From Peptococcaceae bacterium (GTDB taxonomy: Bacteria > Bacillota > Peptococcia > Peptococcales > Peptococcaceae): DNA of 64,000 bases. This document shows positions 17,833 through 28,279 of the stretch, piece after piece. The stretch spans positions 1-64,000 of the forward strand of contig JAFYPD010000020.1 in assembly GCA_017547685.1 (NCBI GenBank). Direction: 5' to 3'. The notes beneath the pieces are model-generated. The model ran no database searches. It had not been told where the DNA came from and was given only the letters and a program-made list of their open reading frames with translations. Position 1 is the stretch's first letter. Each line of letters begins with the position of its first letter. Both the position numbers and the translations under genes were made by a program.

Positions 17833-19098
17833 TTACAGAAATGCTTTTTTACCGATGTCGGTACGATACTGCATGTTTTCAAATGTGATTTTTTCAACGC
17901 CTCTATAAGCGTTCGCGATTGCTTCCGCGATGTCTTTGCCCAGCGCGCTGATGCCCAGTACACGGCCGCCATTTGTTACAATGTTGCCGTCAGTTTCTTT
18001 GGTGCCTGCATGGAATACAATCGCGCCGGTTTCCGCAGCATCTTCCAGACCAGTGATGACACGGCCTTTATCAGAACTTTCCGGATATCCGCCGGAAGCC
18101 ATAACCACACAAACAGCCGCTTCTTCATGCCATTGGATGTTCATTTCGCTTAAGCGGCCATCGATGATGGCCAGGAAGATTTCCACCAGATCAGATTTTA
18201 ATCGAGGCAGCACAGCCTGTGTTTCCGGGTCGCCGAAACGGGCATTGAATTCCAGCACTTTCGGGCCATCTGCAGTGAGCATTAAGCCGGCATACAGAAT
18301 CCCTACAAACGGGCGTCCTTCCTGTTCCATCGCTTTGATGGTTGCTTCCAGAACCTGCGGCACAACAATTTCATGTACATCCGGTGTGTAGATTGGAGCC
18401 GGGGAATAAGCACCCATACCGCCGGTGTTTAACCCTTTGTCACCGTCCCAGATCCGTTTGTGGTCCTGAGAGGATACCATCGGCACAATTGTTTTGCCGT
18501 CAGAGAAAGCCAGCATGCTGACTTCCTGGCCGGTCAGGAATTCTTCCACCACAACACGGCTGCCCGCATTGCCGAATTTATTGTCTACTAAAATATCATC
18601 CACTGCAGTTTCCGCTTCTTCTTTTGTCTCGCAGATTAATACACCTTTCCCGGCTGCCAGACCATCCGCTTTTACAACGCATGGCAGACCAACCTCTGCC
18701 AGGAATGCTTTTGCTTCCGCCGCATCGGTGAATGCACCGTATTTTGCAGTCGGGATGCCGTATTTCGCCATCAGGTCTTTTGCAAAGGTTTTGCTGCCTT
18801 CGATTTCAGCTGCTCTGCCGCTTGGACCAAAGATTTTTAAGCCTTTTTCCTGGAATTTATCTACGATACCCATTGTTAACGGCACTTCCGGCCCTACTAC
18901 CGTCAACCCGATTTCATTCTGCAGAGCAAAGTCCAGCAGACCGTCCAGGTCTTCTGCTTTGATGGCAACGCATTCCGCCATCTGACCAATGCCTGCATTG
19001 CCAGGCGCACAGTAGATTTTATCCACCATCGGGCTCTGGCTGATTTTCCATACCAGCGCGTGCTCTCTGCCGCCGCTGCCAATTACAAGAACTTTCAT
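17833..19098 (-). CDS. purD: Phosphoribosylamine-glycine ligase
   Basis: This 421-residue ATP-grasp enzyme joins 5-phosphoribosylamine and glycine to give GAR. It starts MKVLVIGSGGREHALVWKI, continues with FGPSGRAAEIEGSKTFAKDL, and has VKADGLAAGKGV in the ATP-grasp lobe and FNARFGDPETQ near the metal site. It lies between purH (21-bp gap) and purL (20-bp gap), so it is part of one transcript. Length and motifs are normal. Confidence 0.97.
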   Translation of the reverse strand: MKVLVIGSGGREHALVWKISQSPMVDKIYCAPGNAGIGQMAECVAIKAEDLDGLLDFALQNEIGLTVVGPEVPLTMGIVDKFQEKGLKIFGPSGRAAEIEGSKTFAKDLMAKYGIPTAKYGAFTDAAEAKAFLAEVGLPCVVKADGLAAGKGVLICETKEEAETAVDDILVDNKFGNAGSRVVVEEFLTGQEVSMLAFSDGKTIVPMVSSQDHKRIWDGDKGLNTGGMGAYSPAPIYTPDVHEIVVPQVLEATIKAMEQEGRPFVGILYAGLMLTADGPKVLEFNARFGDPETQAVLPRLKSDLVEIFLAIIDGRLSEMNIQWHEEAAVCVVMASGGYPESSDKGRVITGLEDAAETGAIVFHAGTKETDGNIVTNGGRVLGISALGKDIAEAIANAYRGVEKITFENMQYRTDIGKKAFL

Positions 19099-19119
19099 AT
19101 CATACCCTCCGTCAGCGTG

Positions 19120-20649
19120 TTAGTGTTTGAAATGGCGAACGCCTGTAAATACCATGGCAATCCCATGTTCGTTGCAGGCATCAATGGATTCCTGATCACG
19201 CATGGAGCCGCCAGGCTGAATCACAGCTGTAATACCGGCTTTCGCTGCTGCGTCGATGGTATCGCGGAACGGGAAGAATGCATCGGAAGCCAGTACAGCG
19301 CCTTTGCATTTTTCGCCGGCCTGTTCAAACGCAATGTTTGCGGAACCGACACGGTTCATCTGACCGGCACCCACACCAATGCTCTGGCCGTCTTTGGTTA
19401 CAACGATCGCATTGGATTTTACGTGTTTTACAATATTCCATGCGAAGATTAATTCGGTCATTTCTTCTTCGGTCGGCACTTTTTCGGTTACCACTTTACA
19501 GTCTTCCAGTTTCAGATTGTGGTTGTCCCGTTCCTGCACCAGGAAACCGCCGCTTACTTTCTCAATCCACAGTTCATTGCCGGCAGCTTTTTCGCCAACT
19601 TCCAGCAGACGCAGATTTTTCTTTGTTTTCAGTACTTCCACAGCATCTGCATCGAAAGATGGCGCAATCACTGCTTCCATAAATGTTTCGATAACCTGTT
19701 CCGCAGTCGCCTTGTTCATCGGGCGGTTTACCGCAATGATACCGCCGAATGCGGATACCGAATCAGCTTCGTAAGCACGTGCATAAGCTTCTTCCAGTGT
19801 TGCACCGATTGCAGTGCCGCATGGATTGGTGTGTTTTACAATAACAGCTGCAGGCTGTGCAAATTCATTGACCAGCTGCCATGCGGCGTCCACATCCACA
19901 ATGTTATTGTAGGACAGTTCTTTCCCGTTCAGCTGTTTTGCGTTTGCAACAGTGCCGCTCACTGGAATACCGGAACGATAGAATGCGGCTTTCTGATGCG
20001 GATTTTCACCGTAACGCAGTTCCTGAATTTTCTGACCGCCGAATGCGATTTCTCCAGCCAGCGGTTCTGCACCGAATGCATCGGTCAGATAGTGGCTGAT
20101 GGCAGCATCATACTGTGCTGTGTGCTGGAATGCTTCCAGCGCCAGAAAACGTTTTGTCTCGAGGCTCAGTTCGCCTGCTTCTTTCAGTTCTGCAATGATG
20201 CTTTCATAACGGGCAGGATTTACCACGATTGCAACGCGGTCATGGTTTTTCGCGGCAGAACGAACCATAGTAGGACCGCCGATATCAATATTTTCAATGG
20301 CATCTGCAAGTGTTACATCCGGTTTTGCAACAGTTGCCTGAAACGGATACAGGTTTACCACAACCAGATCGATTGGTTTGATGTTGTGCTCAGCCAGCAC
20401 TGCCATGTGTTCGTCGGTGCCTTTTGCCAGAATACCGCCGTGTACACTCGGGTGCAGTGTTTTCACGCGGCCTTCCAGAATCTCCGGAAAACCTGTCACA
20501 TCGGAAATACCGATAACCGGCACATCCGCAGCCTGCAATGCTTTGGAGGTACCGCCGGTGGATACAATTTCATAGCCCAGCGCAGTCAGTTCTCTTGCAA
20601 ACTCCACTACACCTGTTTTATCGGATACACTGATTAATGCTCTTTTCAC
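19120..20649 (-). CDS. purH: AICAR transformylase / IMP cyclohydrolase
   Basis: This 509-residue bifunctional enzyme does the last two steps to IMP. The N-terminal MGS-like cyclohydrolase domain begins [22 protein letters not shown] and includes [20 protein letters not shown]. The C-terminal transformylase has [26 protein letters not shown] (the K-H catalytic pair) and [25 protein letters not shown] split near the end. It starts 4 bp after the purN stop. Confidence 0.97.
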   Translation of the reverse strand: MKRALISVSDKTGVVEFARELTALGYEIVSTGGTSKALQAADVPVIGISDVTGFPEILEGRVKTLHPSVHGGILAKGTDEHMAVLAEHNIKPIDLVVVNLYPFQATVAKPDVTLADAIENIDIGGPTMVRSAAKNHDRVAIVVNPARYESIIAELKEAGELSLETKRFLALEAFQHTAQYDAAISHYLTDAFGAEPLAGEIAFGGQKIQELRYGENPHQKAAFYRSGIPVSGTVANAKQLNGKELSYNNIVDVDAAWQLVNEFAQPAAVIVKHTNPCGTAIGATLEEAYARAYEADSVSAFGGIIAVNRPMNKATAEQVIETFMEAVIAPSFDADAVEVLKTKKNLRLLEVGEKAAGNELWIEKVSGGFLVQERDNHNLKLEDCKVVTEKVPTEEEMTELIFAWNIVKHVKSNAIVVTKDGQSIGVGAGQMNRVGSANIAFEQAGEKCKGAVLASDAFFPFRDTIDAAAKAGITAVIQPGGSMRDQESIDACNEHGIAMVFTGVRHFKH

Positions 20650-20653
20650 GATT

Positions 20654-21265
20654 TTATTCTCCCTTCACTTTTACCATACGGCCGCATACTTCCAGTCTGC
20701 CCTGAGCAAACAGCTGAATCGCCTCGGAATATGCCTGATGCTCCTGCACCAGAATCCGTGCCGATAAAGTATCTTCTGTATCATCATCCAGTACCGGTAC
20801 CACTTTCTGCAGAATAATGGCGCCGCTGTCCATGCCTTCATCCACAAAATGAACGGTACAGCCTGCCACCTTCACACCGTATTCCAGTGCCTGACGCTGC
20901 CCGTGCAGCCCCGGAAAAGACGGCAGCAGAGCCGGATGAATATTCATAACCGGACAGGATGCATGGCTGATAAAATACGGACTGAGAATCCGCATATAAC
21001 CAGCCAGACAGATCAGCTGGCAGTCTGCCTGTTCAATCAGGCACAGCAGTTCTGCCTCATAGTCTGCTTTCTGTTCATAGGCTTTTGGATTTACATGATA
21101 CGCTGGAATCCCTGCTTCTCTTGCATGGTCCAATGCTTTTGCCTCTGCCTTGTCGCTGAGCACCACTGCAATTTCACCGTTGATTTTGCCCTCTGCAATG
21201 GAGTTCATGATTGCCAGCAGATTGGAGCCGCGGCCAGAAGCCAGCACGGCAATTCGAATTCCCAT
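20654..21265 (-). CDS. purN: GAR transformylase (10-formyl-THF dependent)
   Basis: This 203-residue enzyme formylates glycinamide ribonucleotide using 10-formyltetrahydrofolate. It starts [19 protein letters not shown] and has the catalytic N-H-D set in [16 protein letters not shown] and [15 protein letters not shown]. It is followed after 4 bp by purH, and a 151-bp gap separates it from purM. That gap shows no terminator. Confidence 0.96.
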   Translation of the reverse strand: MGIRIAVLASGRGSNLLAIMNSIAEGKINGEIAVVLSDKAEAKALDHAREAGIPAYHVNPKAYEQKADYEAELLCLIEQADCQLICLAGYMRILSPYFISHASCPVMNIHPALLPSFPGLHGQRQALEYGVKVAGCTVHFVDEGMDSGAIILQKVVPVLDDDTEDTLSARILVQEHQAYSEAIQLFAQGRLEVCGRMVKVKGE

Positions 21266-21416
21266 AAAGCTCCCCCTTTATCATGTTCTGCTTCACAAAC
21301 TGTATGTTTAGAAGCGTTTTTTGATGTTTTTTATGATGTCATACAGAAACAGGAAAAAGGACTGCCGCCAGAATCCGAAAATTCCCCCTTGCAACAATCC
21401 TTGCCCCATTCATTTT

Positions 21417-22469
21417 TTATAATTCGCAGGTCTGGTCGATAACAACTTTTTTCTCGCCAGCCACAACAGAACCAATCTGATATACAGGCTGATCCATAGC
21501 TGCGCATGCTGCTTTTACTTTTTCCGCATTTTCCGCATCGGTAATGATAACGAATCCGATACCCATGTTGAAAGTACGGTACATTTCACGTTTTTCTACA
21601 TTGCCTTTTTCCTGAATCAGCTGGAATACAGGCAGTAATGGCCATGTGGAGCTGTCCAGCTGAACCTGGCAGTCTGCAGGCAGAACACGCGGAATATTTT
21701 CCAGCAGGCCGCCGCCTGTAATATGAGCCATACCTTTGATTTCCGCTTTTTCAATCAGTTCCAGAACTGTTTTTACATAGATTCTGGTTGGAGTTAAAAT
21801 TACGTCACCCAGTTTTGCACCCAGTGCTTCGATTTCTTCGTCCATTTTCAGGCCGGCATGTTCCAGCAGAACTTTACGAGCCAGAGAGAAGCCGTTGCTG
21901 TGTACACCGGTAGATGGCAGACCCAGAACAACGTCGCCGGCACAGATTTTGCTGCCGTCGATCATTTTCTTTTTGTCTACAATCCCTACCGTGAAGCCGG
22001 CAACATCGTATTCGCCAACCGGATAGAAGCCTGGCATTTCAGCAGTTTCGCCGCCGATTAATGCGCAGCCTGCCTGACGGCAGCCTTCCGCAATACCGGA
22101 CACAACCGCAGCAACCTGTTCCGGCTCACATTTGCCTACAGCCAGATAATCCAGGAAGAATAATGGTTCTGCACCGTTTACCAGTACGTCATTGACACAC
22201 ATCGCTACCGCATCGATACCAATGGTATCATGCTTGTCCATTTCGAACGCAATTTTCAGTTTGGTACCTACGCCGTCGGTACCGGAAACCAGAATTGGTT
22301 CTTCGTATTTGTCTTTGTCGATTGCAAACAGACCGCCAAACCCACCTAAATCAGTACATACTTCTTTGCGGAAAGTGGATTTTACCAGCGGTTTCATCAG
22401 TTCTACAGCTTCGTTGCCTTTTGTGATATCCACGCCGGCACCGCTGTATGTTAAACTCTGTTCTGCCAC
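21417..22469 (-). CDS. purM: AIR synthetase (FGAM cyclo-ligase)
   Basis: This 350-residue enzyme closes FGAM to AIR with ATP. Typical motifs are [51 protein letters not shown] and [14 protein letters not shown]. It lies 48 bp after purF. The length is normal. Confidence 0.97.
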   Translation of the reverse strand: MAEQSLTYSGAGVDITKGNEAVELMKPLVKSTFRKEVCTDLGGFGGLFAIDKDKYEEPILVSGTDGVGTKLKIAFEMDKHDTIGIDAVAMCVNDVLVNGAEPLFFLDYLAVGKCEPEQVAAVVSGIAEGCRQAGCALIGGETAEMPGFYPVGEYDVAGFTVGIVDKKKMIDGSKICAGDVVLGLPSTGVHSNGFSLARKVLLEHAGLKMDEEIEALGAKLGDVILTPTRIYVKTVLELIEKAEIKGMAHITGGGLLENIPRVLPADCQVQLDSSTWPLLPVFQLIQEKGNVEKREMYRTFNMGIGFVIITDAENAEKVKAACAAMDQPVYQIGSVVAGEKKVVIDQTCEL

Positions 22470-22517
22470 TTTACATCATCTCCTTTTATCCTTTTGCTTT
22501 TTATTATAAATAGATAC

Positions 22518-23924
22518 TTATTTGCTTTTCTTGCAATGATTACATGGAACGCCCAGCGGATACTCACCGCTGACACAGGCCGTACAGAACCCGACACCGC
22601 TCCATTCCACCGCGCGCAGAATCCCTTCCATGCTGATGTAGTGCAGACTGTCCGCACCGATGTGCTCACAGATGCCGTCCACATCCAGCTTCGCTGCAAT
22701 CAGTTCTTCCGGATTCCCGGTGTCAACACCGTAAAAACAAGGATATTTTACCGGCGGGCAGCTGATTAGCATATGCACCTCTTTGGCACCGTATTCCCGC
22801 AGCAGTTTCACCAGTTTACGGCTGGTTGTGCCGCGCACGATAGAGTCATCCACAACAGCAACCCGTTTGCCCTCCAGCGCGTCACGAATCGGATTCAGTT
22901 TCAGTTTTACCATCTGCTCCCGCATTTCCTGCGTTGGCTGAATAAAGCTTCTGCCGGTATACCGGTTTTTCAGAATCCCCTGGGTAAACGGAATGCCGCT
23001 TTCCTCTGCATACCCGATTGCCGCTGTGGTGCCGGAATCAGGAACGGAAATCACAATATCCACATCCAGTTTCGCTTCTTTTGCCAGCTCTCTCCCCATC
23101 AAACGGCGGGCTTTGTTTACGTTAATGCCGTCGATGTTACTGTCTGGACGGGCAATATAAACAAATTCAAAAATACACAGTGCCTGCTTGTCAGTGCCAA
23201 ACATGTTGGTAGAGTGCAGACCGGTTGCATCGACGGTTACAATTTCACCAGGCGCCACATCGCGCAGGAAAGTCGCCCCGATGGCATCCAGTGCACAGGT
23301 TTCGGAAGCAACCACATAGCCTTCATCTCCCAGCTTCCCGATACACAGCGGACGGTTGCCCAGCGGATCACGCACCGCATACAAGGTGTCTTCCGTCATA
23401 AGCACCAGCGAATAGGAGCCTTTCAGGTCAATCATGGTCTTCAGCATTGCCTGCTCCATGGCATCATGCCCGTGGCTGGCAATTAACGCAACAATCTGCT
23501 CGGAATCGACTGTGGTATGGAACAGCGAGCCGCGCTCCATCAGGCTCTGCCGCAGTTCTTCGCCGTTAATCAGGCTGCCGTTGTGGGCAAGCGCAATCTC
23601 CCCGTGCTGATAGCGCGCCACAATCGGCTGCGCGTTCTGCTGTGTTTTAGATTGCCCGCTGGCAGAATAGCGAACATGACCAATGGCCAGATAGCCGTCC
23701 AGCGTGTTCAGCGTATTCTGATTGAATACCTCGGTCACCATACCCAGATTTTTATAGTGATGAATCATATCGCCATCACTCACTGCAATCCCGCAGGCTT
23801 CCTGCCCTCTGTGCTGCAGCGAAAACAAACCTAAATAAACTAACTCAGAAACAGAACGACCCGGTGCATAAATCCCGAATACACCGCATTCGTCATTTAC
23901 TTTTTCTAATCTGTCATCAAACAC
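22518..23924 (-). CDS. purF: Amidophosphoribosyltransferase
   Basis: This 468-residue enzyme commits PRPP to purine synthesis. A short propeptide (MFDDRLEKVNDE) precedes CGVFGIYAPG, whose Cys becomes the N-terminal nucleophile after cleavage, as in the Bacillus-type enzyme. The phosphoribosyltransferase part has VAVVDDSIVRGTTSRKLVKLL. The cysteines near 235 and at the C-terminus (GVPCNHCKKSK) fit the [4Fe-4S]-containing, oxygen-sensitive subtype, though not every ligand was placed. It lies between purB and purM. Confidence 0.96.
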   Translation of the reverse strand: MFDDRLEKVNDECGVFGIYAPGRSVSELVYLGLFSLQHRGQEACGIAVSDGDMIHHYKNLGMVTEVFNQNTLNTLDGYLAIGHVRYSASGQSKTQQNAQPIVARYQHGEIALAHNGSLINGEELRQSLMERGSLFHTTVDSEQIVALIASHGHDAMEQAMLKTMIDLKGSYSLVLMTEDTLYAVRDPLGNRPLCIGKLGDEGYVVASETCALDAIGATFLRDVAPGEIVTVDATGLHSTNMFGTDKQALCIFEFVYIARPDSNIDGINVNKARRLMGRELAKEAKLDVDIVISVPDSGTTAAIGYAEESGIPFTQGILKNRYTGRSFIQPTQEMREQMVKLKLNPIRDALEGKRVAVVDDSIVRGTTSRKLVKLLREYGAKEVHMLISCPPVKYPCFYGVDTGNPEELIAAKLDVDGICEHIGADSLHYISMEGILRAVEWSGVGFCTACVSGEYPLGVPCNHCKKSK

Positions 23925-24045
23925 TGTGATATCCCCCTAGTTTTTTAGATTTCATAACTCTCTTACTATATTCTGTAACCATTGATGGAATTTTTATACT
24001 TCCAGTCCCGTCAACACCAAAGCAGTTATTTCTGTGCGGTATGCA

Positions 24046-25341
24046 TTAAATCAGACCGCAGCGTTTAAAAATATAGTCCACATGTTTGGTGTGATATCCA
24101 TAGTCAAAGATGCTGTCCAGCTCTTCTTCGGTGATATACTGCATAATCGTTTCATCCTGGCGTACCAGTTCCTTGAAGGATGTTCTGGTGTCCCAGGCAC
24201 GCAGTGCAAGTGCCTGCACCAGAGGATACACATCGTCTCTCTGATGGCCTTTGCCAACGATGGTCAGCATCAGGCGCTGAGAGAATACCAGACCCAGTGT
24301 TTTTTCCACATTGGCCATCATCTGGTCTTCATGCACTTCCATATTTTTTACAATATTGATTGCCAGTCCTAAAATATAATACAGAAGGGTTGTGCTGTCC
24401 GGAATAATCACGCGTTCTACCGAAGAGTGAGCCAGATCCCGCTCGTGCCACAGGACAGAGTTTTCCAGTGTAGGAATCACATTGCCTCGGATAACTCTCG
24501 CCAGGCCGCAGACACGTTCGCAGGTCATCGGATTGCGTTTATGCGGCATTGCAGAAGAGCCTTTCTGGCCTTTTTTAAATTCTTCCATCACTTCGAAAAT
24601 TTCTGTTCTCTGCAGATTGCGGATTTCTGTCATGAATTTATCCAGAGAGGTGGCAATGATAGCCAGTGTCATCATATATTCGGTATGCCGGTCGCGGGCA
24701 ATTACCTGTGTGGAAACCGGTTCCGGTTTCAGCCCCAGATGTTCACATACATATTCCTCGATGCGCGGGTCAATGTTGGCAAAGGTGCCGACGGCACCGG
24801 AAATCTGACCGGCACTGATATTGGCAATGGCATGTTCCAGACGCTCGATATTGCGCAGGGTTTCTTCATACCAGACTGCCAGTTTGAGCCCGAAGGTGAT
24901 TGGTTCGGCATGCACCCCGTGGGTACGGCCGATACACAGGGTATCTTTATACTGAATTGCTTTTTCTTTAATAACCTCTGCAAATTCTTTCAGCAGCTTC
25001 AGATTGGCTTCGCCGGCCTGTTTCATCTGCACAGCCAGCCCGGTATCCAGCACATCGGAACTTGTCATACCAGCATGTACATACTTTCCGTCTTCGCCGA
25101 TATTTTCGGCCAGGCAGGATACAAAAGCAATCACGTCATGACGGGTTGTTTGTTCAATTTCGTTCACCCGTTCCACGGTGAAACTTGCCTTTTCGCGAAT
25201 ATTTTTTGCGGCTTCCTCCGGAATCTGTCCGATAGCCGCCATACCCTCGCAGGCCAGAATCTCAACTTCCATCATGACTCTGAGTTTGTTTTCCTGAGAC
25301 CAGATCGCTGCCATTTCCGGCCGCGTATATCTCTCGATCAT
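24046..25341 (-). CDS. purB: Adenylosuccinate lyase
   Basis: This 431-residue lyase removes fumarate from SAICAR and from adenylosuccinate. The start is the ATG at 25341 (MIERYTRPEM); an in-frame TTG three codons earlier is less likely. Family signatures include TRHDVIAFVSCLAE, HAGMTSSDVLDTGLAVQMKQ split at SS, GRTHGVHAEPITFG and SSAMPHKRNPMTCE, the fumarase/aspartase-superfamily loop. Gaps of about 120 bp lie on both sides, within the same strand run. Confidence 0.96.
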   Translation of the reverse strand: MIERYTRPEMAAIWSQENKLRVMMEVEILACEGMAAIGQIPEEAAKNIREKASFTVERVNEIEQTTRHDVIAFVSCLAENIGEDGKYVHAGMTSSDVLDTGLAVQMKQAGEANLKLLKEFAEVIKEKAIQYKDTLCIGRTHGVHAEPITFGLKLAVWYEETLRNIERLEHAIANISAGQISGAVGTFANIDPRIEEYVCEHLGLKPEPVSTQVIARDRHTEYMMTLAIIATSLDKFMTEIRNLQRTEIFEVMEEFKKGQKGSSAMPHKRNPMTCERVCGLARVIRGNVIPTLENSVLWHERDLAHSSVERVIIPDSTTLLYYILGLAINIVKNMEVHEDQMMANVEKTLGLVFSQRLMLTIVGKGHQRDDVYPLVQALALRAWDTRTSFKELVRQDETIMQYITEEELDSIFDYGYHTKHVDYIFKRCGLI

Positions 25342-25460
25342 TGCACACAACTTCCCTTCTCAGTTAAGGTTTTCTGTTTTTATATACAATCCGCAGTCAG
25401 GCGGGACCCGCTGCAGAAACTGTATCAAAAAGATGGTTCTGATGATGCTTCAGATGGCAT

Positions 25461-25961
25461 TTATTCTATAACTGCTTCCTGAACCTTTCTGTTTTTCTCG
25501 TCTACCTGCTGTGCCATTTTTGCTTTGTAGTCTTTCAGTTTCGCACGCAGCTCCGGCTCTTTGCCTGCCAGAATCTGTGCCGCCAGAATACCGGCATTTT
25601 TCGCACCGTTGATTGCAACGGTTGCCACCGGAATACCGGACGGCATCTGCACCATAGCATACAGTGCATCCACGCCCTGCAGTGCAGTTGCATTGATTGG
25701 AACCCCGATGACAGGCAGCGTAGTCACTGCTGCCAGAACACCGCCCAGATGAGCTGCCGCACCGGCACCGGCAATGATTACCTCAATGCCTCTTTCTTCT
25801 GCCGTCTCTGCATACTGTAACGCTTTGTACGGTGTACGGTGTGCCGAAGCAACAATCAGTTCACTTTCCACGCCAAACTCCCGTAATACTTTTACTGCAT
25901 CCTGCATAATGTTCAAATCTGAATCGCTTCCCATCACGATTCCTACTCTCGGATTGCCCAT
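25461..25961 (-). CDS. purE: N5-CAIR mutase (PurE)
   Basis: This 166-residue protein has [31 protein letters not shown] and [24 protein letters not shown], typical of PurE. By appearance it is class I, which moves CO2 from N5-CAIR to CAIR and normally works with PurK. No purK is in the window, so either purK lies elsewhere or the enzyme acts as an AIR carboxylase at high CO2. The ATG has GAGGAGG upstream. It is the first gene of the purine run. Confidence 0.95.
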   Translation of the reverse strand: MGNPRVGIVMGSDSDLNIMQDAVKVLREFGVESELIVASAHRTPYKALQYAETAEERGIEVIIAGAGAAAHLGGVLAAVTTLPVIGVPINATALQGVDALYAMVQMPSGIPVATVAINGAKNAGILAAQILAGKEPELRAKLKDYKAKMAQQVDEKNRKVQEAVIE

Positions 25962-26002
25962 CGTATTCCTCCTCGTTTGTCTGTTAAATATCAGAAAAGT
26001 AT

Positions 26003-26031
26003 ATTATATAATAAAACCATATTCCCTACAA
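26003..26031 (-). promoter_or_regulatory. Promoter of the purine operon
   Basis: A minus-strand TATAAT (26003-26008) lies 17 bp from TTGTAG (26026-26031). It is about 40 bp upstream of the purE start. No purine riboswitch core was found. Confidence 0.6.
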
Positions 26032-26035
26032 GCTG

Positions 26036-26095
26036 TTATTTCAGAATCACGGTGCCATTCTGAATCGCCTGCACAACGGCCAGTTCCATTCTCAC
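26036..26095 (-). CDS. Candidate 17- to 19-codon leader peptide before purE
   Basis: GTG (26095) or ATG (26089), preceded by AAGGGG, opens a tiny frame ending LKTAA-type at 26036; the ATG form reads MELAVVQAIQNGTVILK. Eight-base perfect inverted arms TTCAGAAT/ATTCTGAA overlap its 3' half. It lies between the glucosaminidase stop and the purE promoter. It could be a leader peptide, a remnant, or chance. Confidence 0.25.
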   Translation of the reverse strand: MRMELAVVQAIQNGTVILK

Positions 26096-26116
26096 GTTAC
26101 CCCTTATATTTCGTTT

Positions 26117-27259
26117 TTATTCCGCCAGCGAATCCTCCACGGCCGGCATCCAGTAATCATCAATAATACTCTCTCCGTAGCCATCCCCCGGAATCGCCCA
26201 TCTGCCATTCAAATCTGTCCAGGTTTCCGCTGCACCGCGTTTTACATACTGAAACCGCGGGTCAACCAGTTCACAGCCATCCGGTAGCTCCTCATCAGCT
26301 GCATAGGCATACAGATGCTGAATATGGGCTTCCACACCGTCCGCCACTGTCATAAAGGTTAAACCGTGCAGCCCCGGTATATAAACCGCTCTGTCCGGGT
26401 CAACGCCGTTCAGCGCCTCTTCCCCGGTATTCTCAAATCCCGATGCGCCTAAGCCGCAGAAATTATTCTGAAAGGCCTGCACTCTGCCGTAAAACTGAAA
26501 ATAGCCTGTCTCCTTCAAGGCCTGCGCGAAAGCTAAATCGCCGCGGATATTGTACTTCGCTCCAATTTCCAGATACAGCTCTGCAATATCGTCCGGGAAC
26601 GGCGTAAAGCCCATCTCCGGATACTGGGTTTCCATCATTCGGCGGATGGCAGGTTCTTTTTCCTCCAGCAGTGTATTGAGCTGCACCGCCGTGGCAATAC
26701 TGCCGCCCCGGATGGTTAAACCGTAATAGCCCGCGTCTTCCCTGTCGTTGTAAGATTCGTTGTTTTCTTCCGTCGGTACTGTCACTTCCGGAATTTTTTC
26801 CACAATCACAACGCCGTCCATCCACTGCACATCACAGTGTAACGCCTCTCCGACCAGCCGCAGCGGAACCATACTCTGCCCGGTTTCTGCAATATACGGC
26901 ATGCCGGTCATCTCATCCGCTGCCAGCTCGATACCGTCAATATAAATGCGAATTGGCGCATCCTCCGGCACCGCAGCACCATCGTCCGGTATATGAACCT
27001 GGTTTTCTGCATCGGTGACGATGCGTACCTGACGCTTATGCTCCACCCAGCTGACTTCATGACCCATACTTTCGCCAATGAGCCGCAATGGCACATAAAC
27101 GCGTTCATTCTGCAGTCTTGGCCCTGCCTGCTGTTCTGTCTGCGTGTATAACTGATTATCAATAATCAGCTGCAGATCTTCTGCCGCAAAGGCTGACGGC
27201 ACCGCCGCTGCACTCAGAAAGGCCAGCATAGCTCCTGTTATCATTATTTTTTTGCGCAC
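26117..27259 (-). CDS. Secreted glucosaminidase with copper-amine-oxidase-N domains
   Basis: This 380-residue protein has a signal peptide (MRKKIM..., cleavage near SAFA-AED at about 26). Two copper-amine-oxidase N-terminal-like modules follow at about 30-155; VYVPLRLIGESMGHEVSW and SMVPLRLVGEALHCDVQW are the repeats. A GH73-type glucosaminidase domain covers about 215-375, with the likely catalytic Glu in FAQALKETGYF and the conserved NNFCGLGASG. It would cut peptidoglycan glycan strands outside the membrane. The first modules are not oxidases; in Firmicutes and Negativicutes they act as wall- or ligand-binding adaptors. The start is GTG. It ends about 150 bp before purE and probably has its own promoter in 27260-27440. 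Confidence 0.88.
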   Translation of the reverse strand: MRKKIMITGAMLAFLSAAAVPSAFAAEDLQLIIDNQLYTQTEQQAGPRLQNERVYVPLRLIGESMGHEVSWVEHKRQVRIVTDAENQVHIPDDGAAVPEDAPIRIYIDGIELAADEMTGMPYIAETGQSMVPLRLVGEALHCDVQWMDGVVIVEKIPEVTVPTEENNESYNDREDAGYYGLTIRGGSIATAVQLNTLLEEKEPAIRRMMETQYPEMGFTPFPDDIAELYLEIGAKYNIRGDLAFAQALKETGYFQFYGRVQAFQNNFCGLGASGFENTGEEALNGVDPDRAVYIPGLHGLTFMTVADGVEAHIQHLYAYAADEELPDGCELVDPRFQYVKRGAAETWTDLNGRWAIPGDGYGESIIDDYWMPAVEDSLAE

Positions 27260-27444
27260 GAATCATCGCCCCTGTCGTTCCACTCAGCATTTCATCTCTG
27301 TAACTAAAATTAGAGACAAAAATTGCTATTTTATGCTATTTTATTTTAATATTTTATCATATCAGTAAACCGTTTGTCTTCCCTTTTACAGGCATTTTTT
27401 GCGATTTTTTAGAAAAAAAACTATGGCAGAAGGATTTTTTTATT

Positions 27445-27472
27445 TTGCAAATAACTTAATATATGATATGAT
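27445..27472 (+). promoter_or_regulatory. Promoter of the cyclophilin gene
   Basis: TTGCAA (27445-27450) lies 16 bp from TATGAT (27467-27472), about 45 bp before the start codon. Confidence 0.5.
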
Positions 27473-27517
27473 GAATACATCAAACAACAATCTATTTTTG
27501 ATATGGAGGAATATACA

Positions 27518-28039
27518 ATGGCACAGAATCCAATTGTCACCATGACAATGAACAGCGGCAACTCTGTAAAAATCGAATTATATCCAGACGTTGCGCCAAA
27601 CACTGTAAACAACTTTATTCATCTGGTTAACAAAGGCTTTTACAATGGCCTGACCTTCCACCGTGTTATCTACGGTTTCATGATTCAGGGCGGCTGCCCG
27701 AACGGCAACGGCATGGGCGGCCCGGGCTACAGCATTCCGGGTGAATTCACCCAGAACCGTTTCAAAAACGACCTGAAACACGAACCAGGCGTTATTTCCA
27801 TGGCTCGTTCTATGCATCCGGACTCCGCCGGCAGCCAGTTCTTCATCATGCATAAAAACGCTCCGCATCTGGACGGCGCTTATGCAGCATTCGGTAAAGT
27901 TATCGAAGGTATGGATGAAGTAAATCGCATTGCTGATGTACCAACCGGTTACGGTGACAAACCAAAAACACCAGAAGTTATCAAAGAAATGACTGTTGAA
28001 ACCTTCGGTGTGGAATATCCGGCACCAAAAAAAGCATAA
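27518..28039 (+). CDS. Peptidyl-prolyl cis-trans isomerase, cyclophilin type
   Basis: This 173-residue cytoplasmic cyclophilin catalyses proline isomerisation in protein folding. It has NTVNNFIHLVNKGFYNGLTFHRV, the catalytic-site FMIQGGCPNGNGMGGPGY split at GG, MARSMHPDSAGSQFFIMH and AAFGKVIEGMDEV. The ATG at 27518 has GGAGG eight bases upstream; an in-frame ATG five codons earlier has none. There is no signal peptide. It is a single-gene plus-strand unit that ends in a terminator. Confidence 0.95.
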   Translation: MAQNPIVTMTMNSGNSVKIELYPDVAPNTVNNFIHLVNKGFYNGLTFHRVIYGFMIQGGCPNGNGMGGPGYSIPGEFTQNRFKNDLKHEPGVISMARSMHPDSAGSQFFIMHKNAPHLDGAYAAFGKVIEGMDEVNRIADVPTGYGDKPKTPEVIKEMTVETFGVEYPAPKKA

Positions 28040-28065
28040 TGCAGGTCATTCGGCTCTAAAGCAGC

Positions 28066-28111
28066 AAAAAAGGCTGTATCGCCAGCAATCTGGTCGGCAT
28101 ACAGCCTTTTT
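28066..28111 (+). terminator. Cyclophilin gene terminator
   Basis: The arms GGCTGTAT (28072-28079) and ATACAGCC (28099-28106) are followed by TTTTT, just after the stop codon. Confidence 0.8.
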
Positions 28112-28279
28112 CGCTGCAATCTCCATTGCGGAGTTCCTGTCGTTCTGCCCTGTTCATTTTCCAGAAATTTTGCATAGCAGTGCCCCCTTCTCTGTGATAT
28201 GCTGAATACAGCACTTATTTGCGCGCCGCGCATATTTCAGTACGACAGAAGATTCTGCCGGAACAAAGGAGCGATTATT

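Noticed and set aside
25962-26116. Possible purine riboswitch before purE
   Set aside because: The conserved purine-aptamer loops could not be found on the minus strand.
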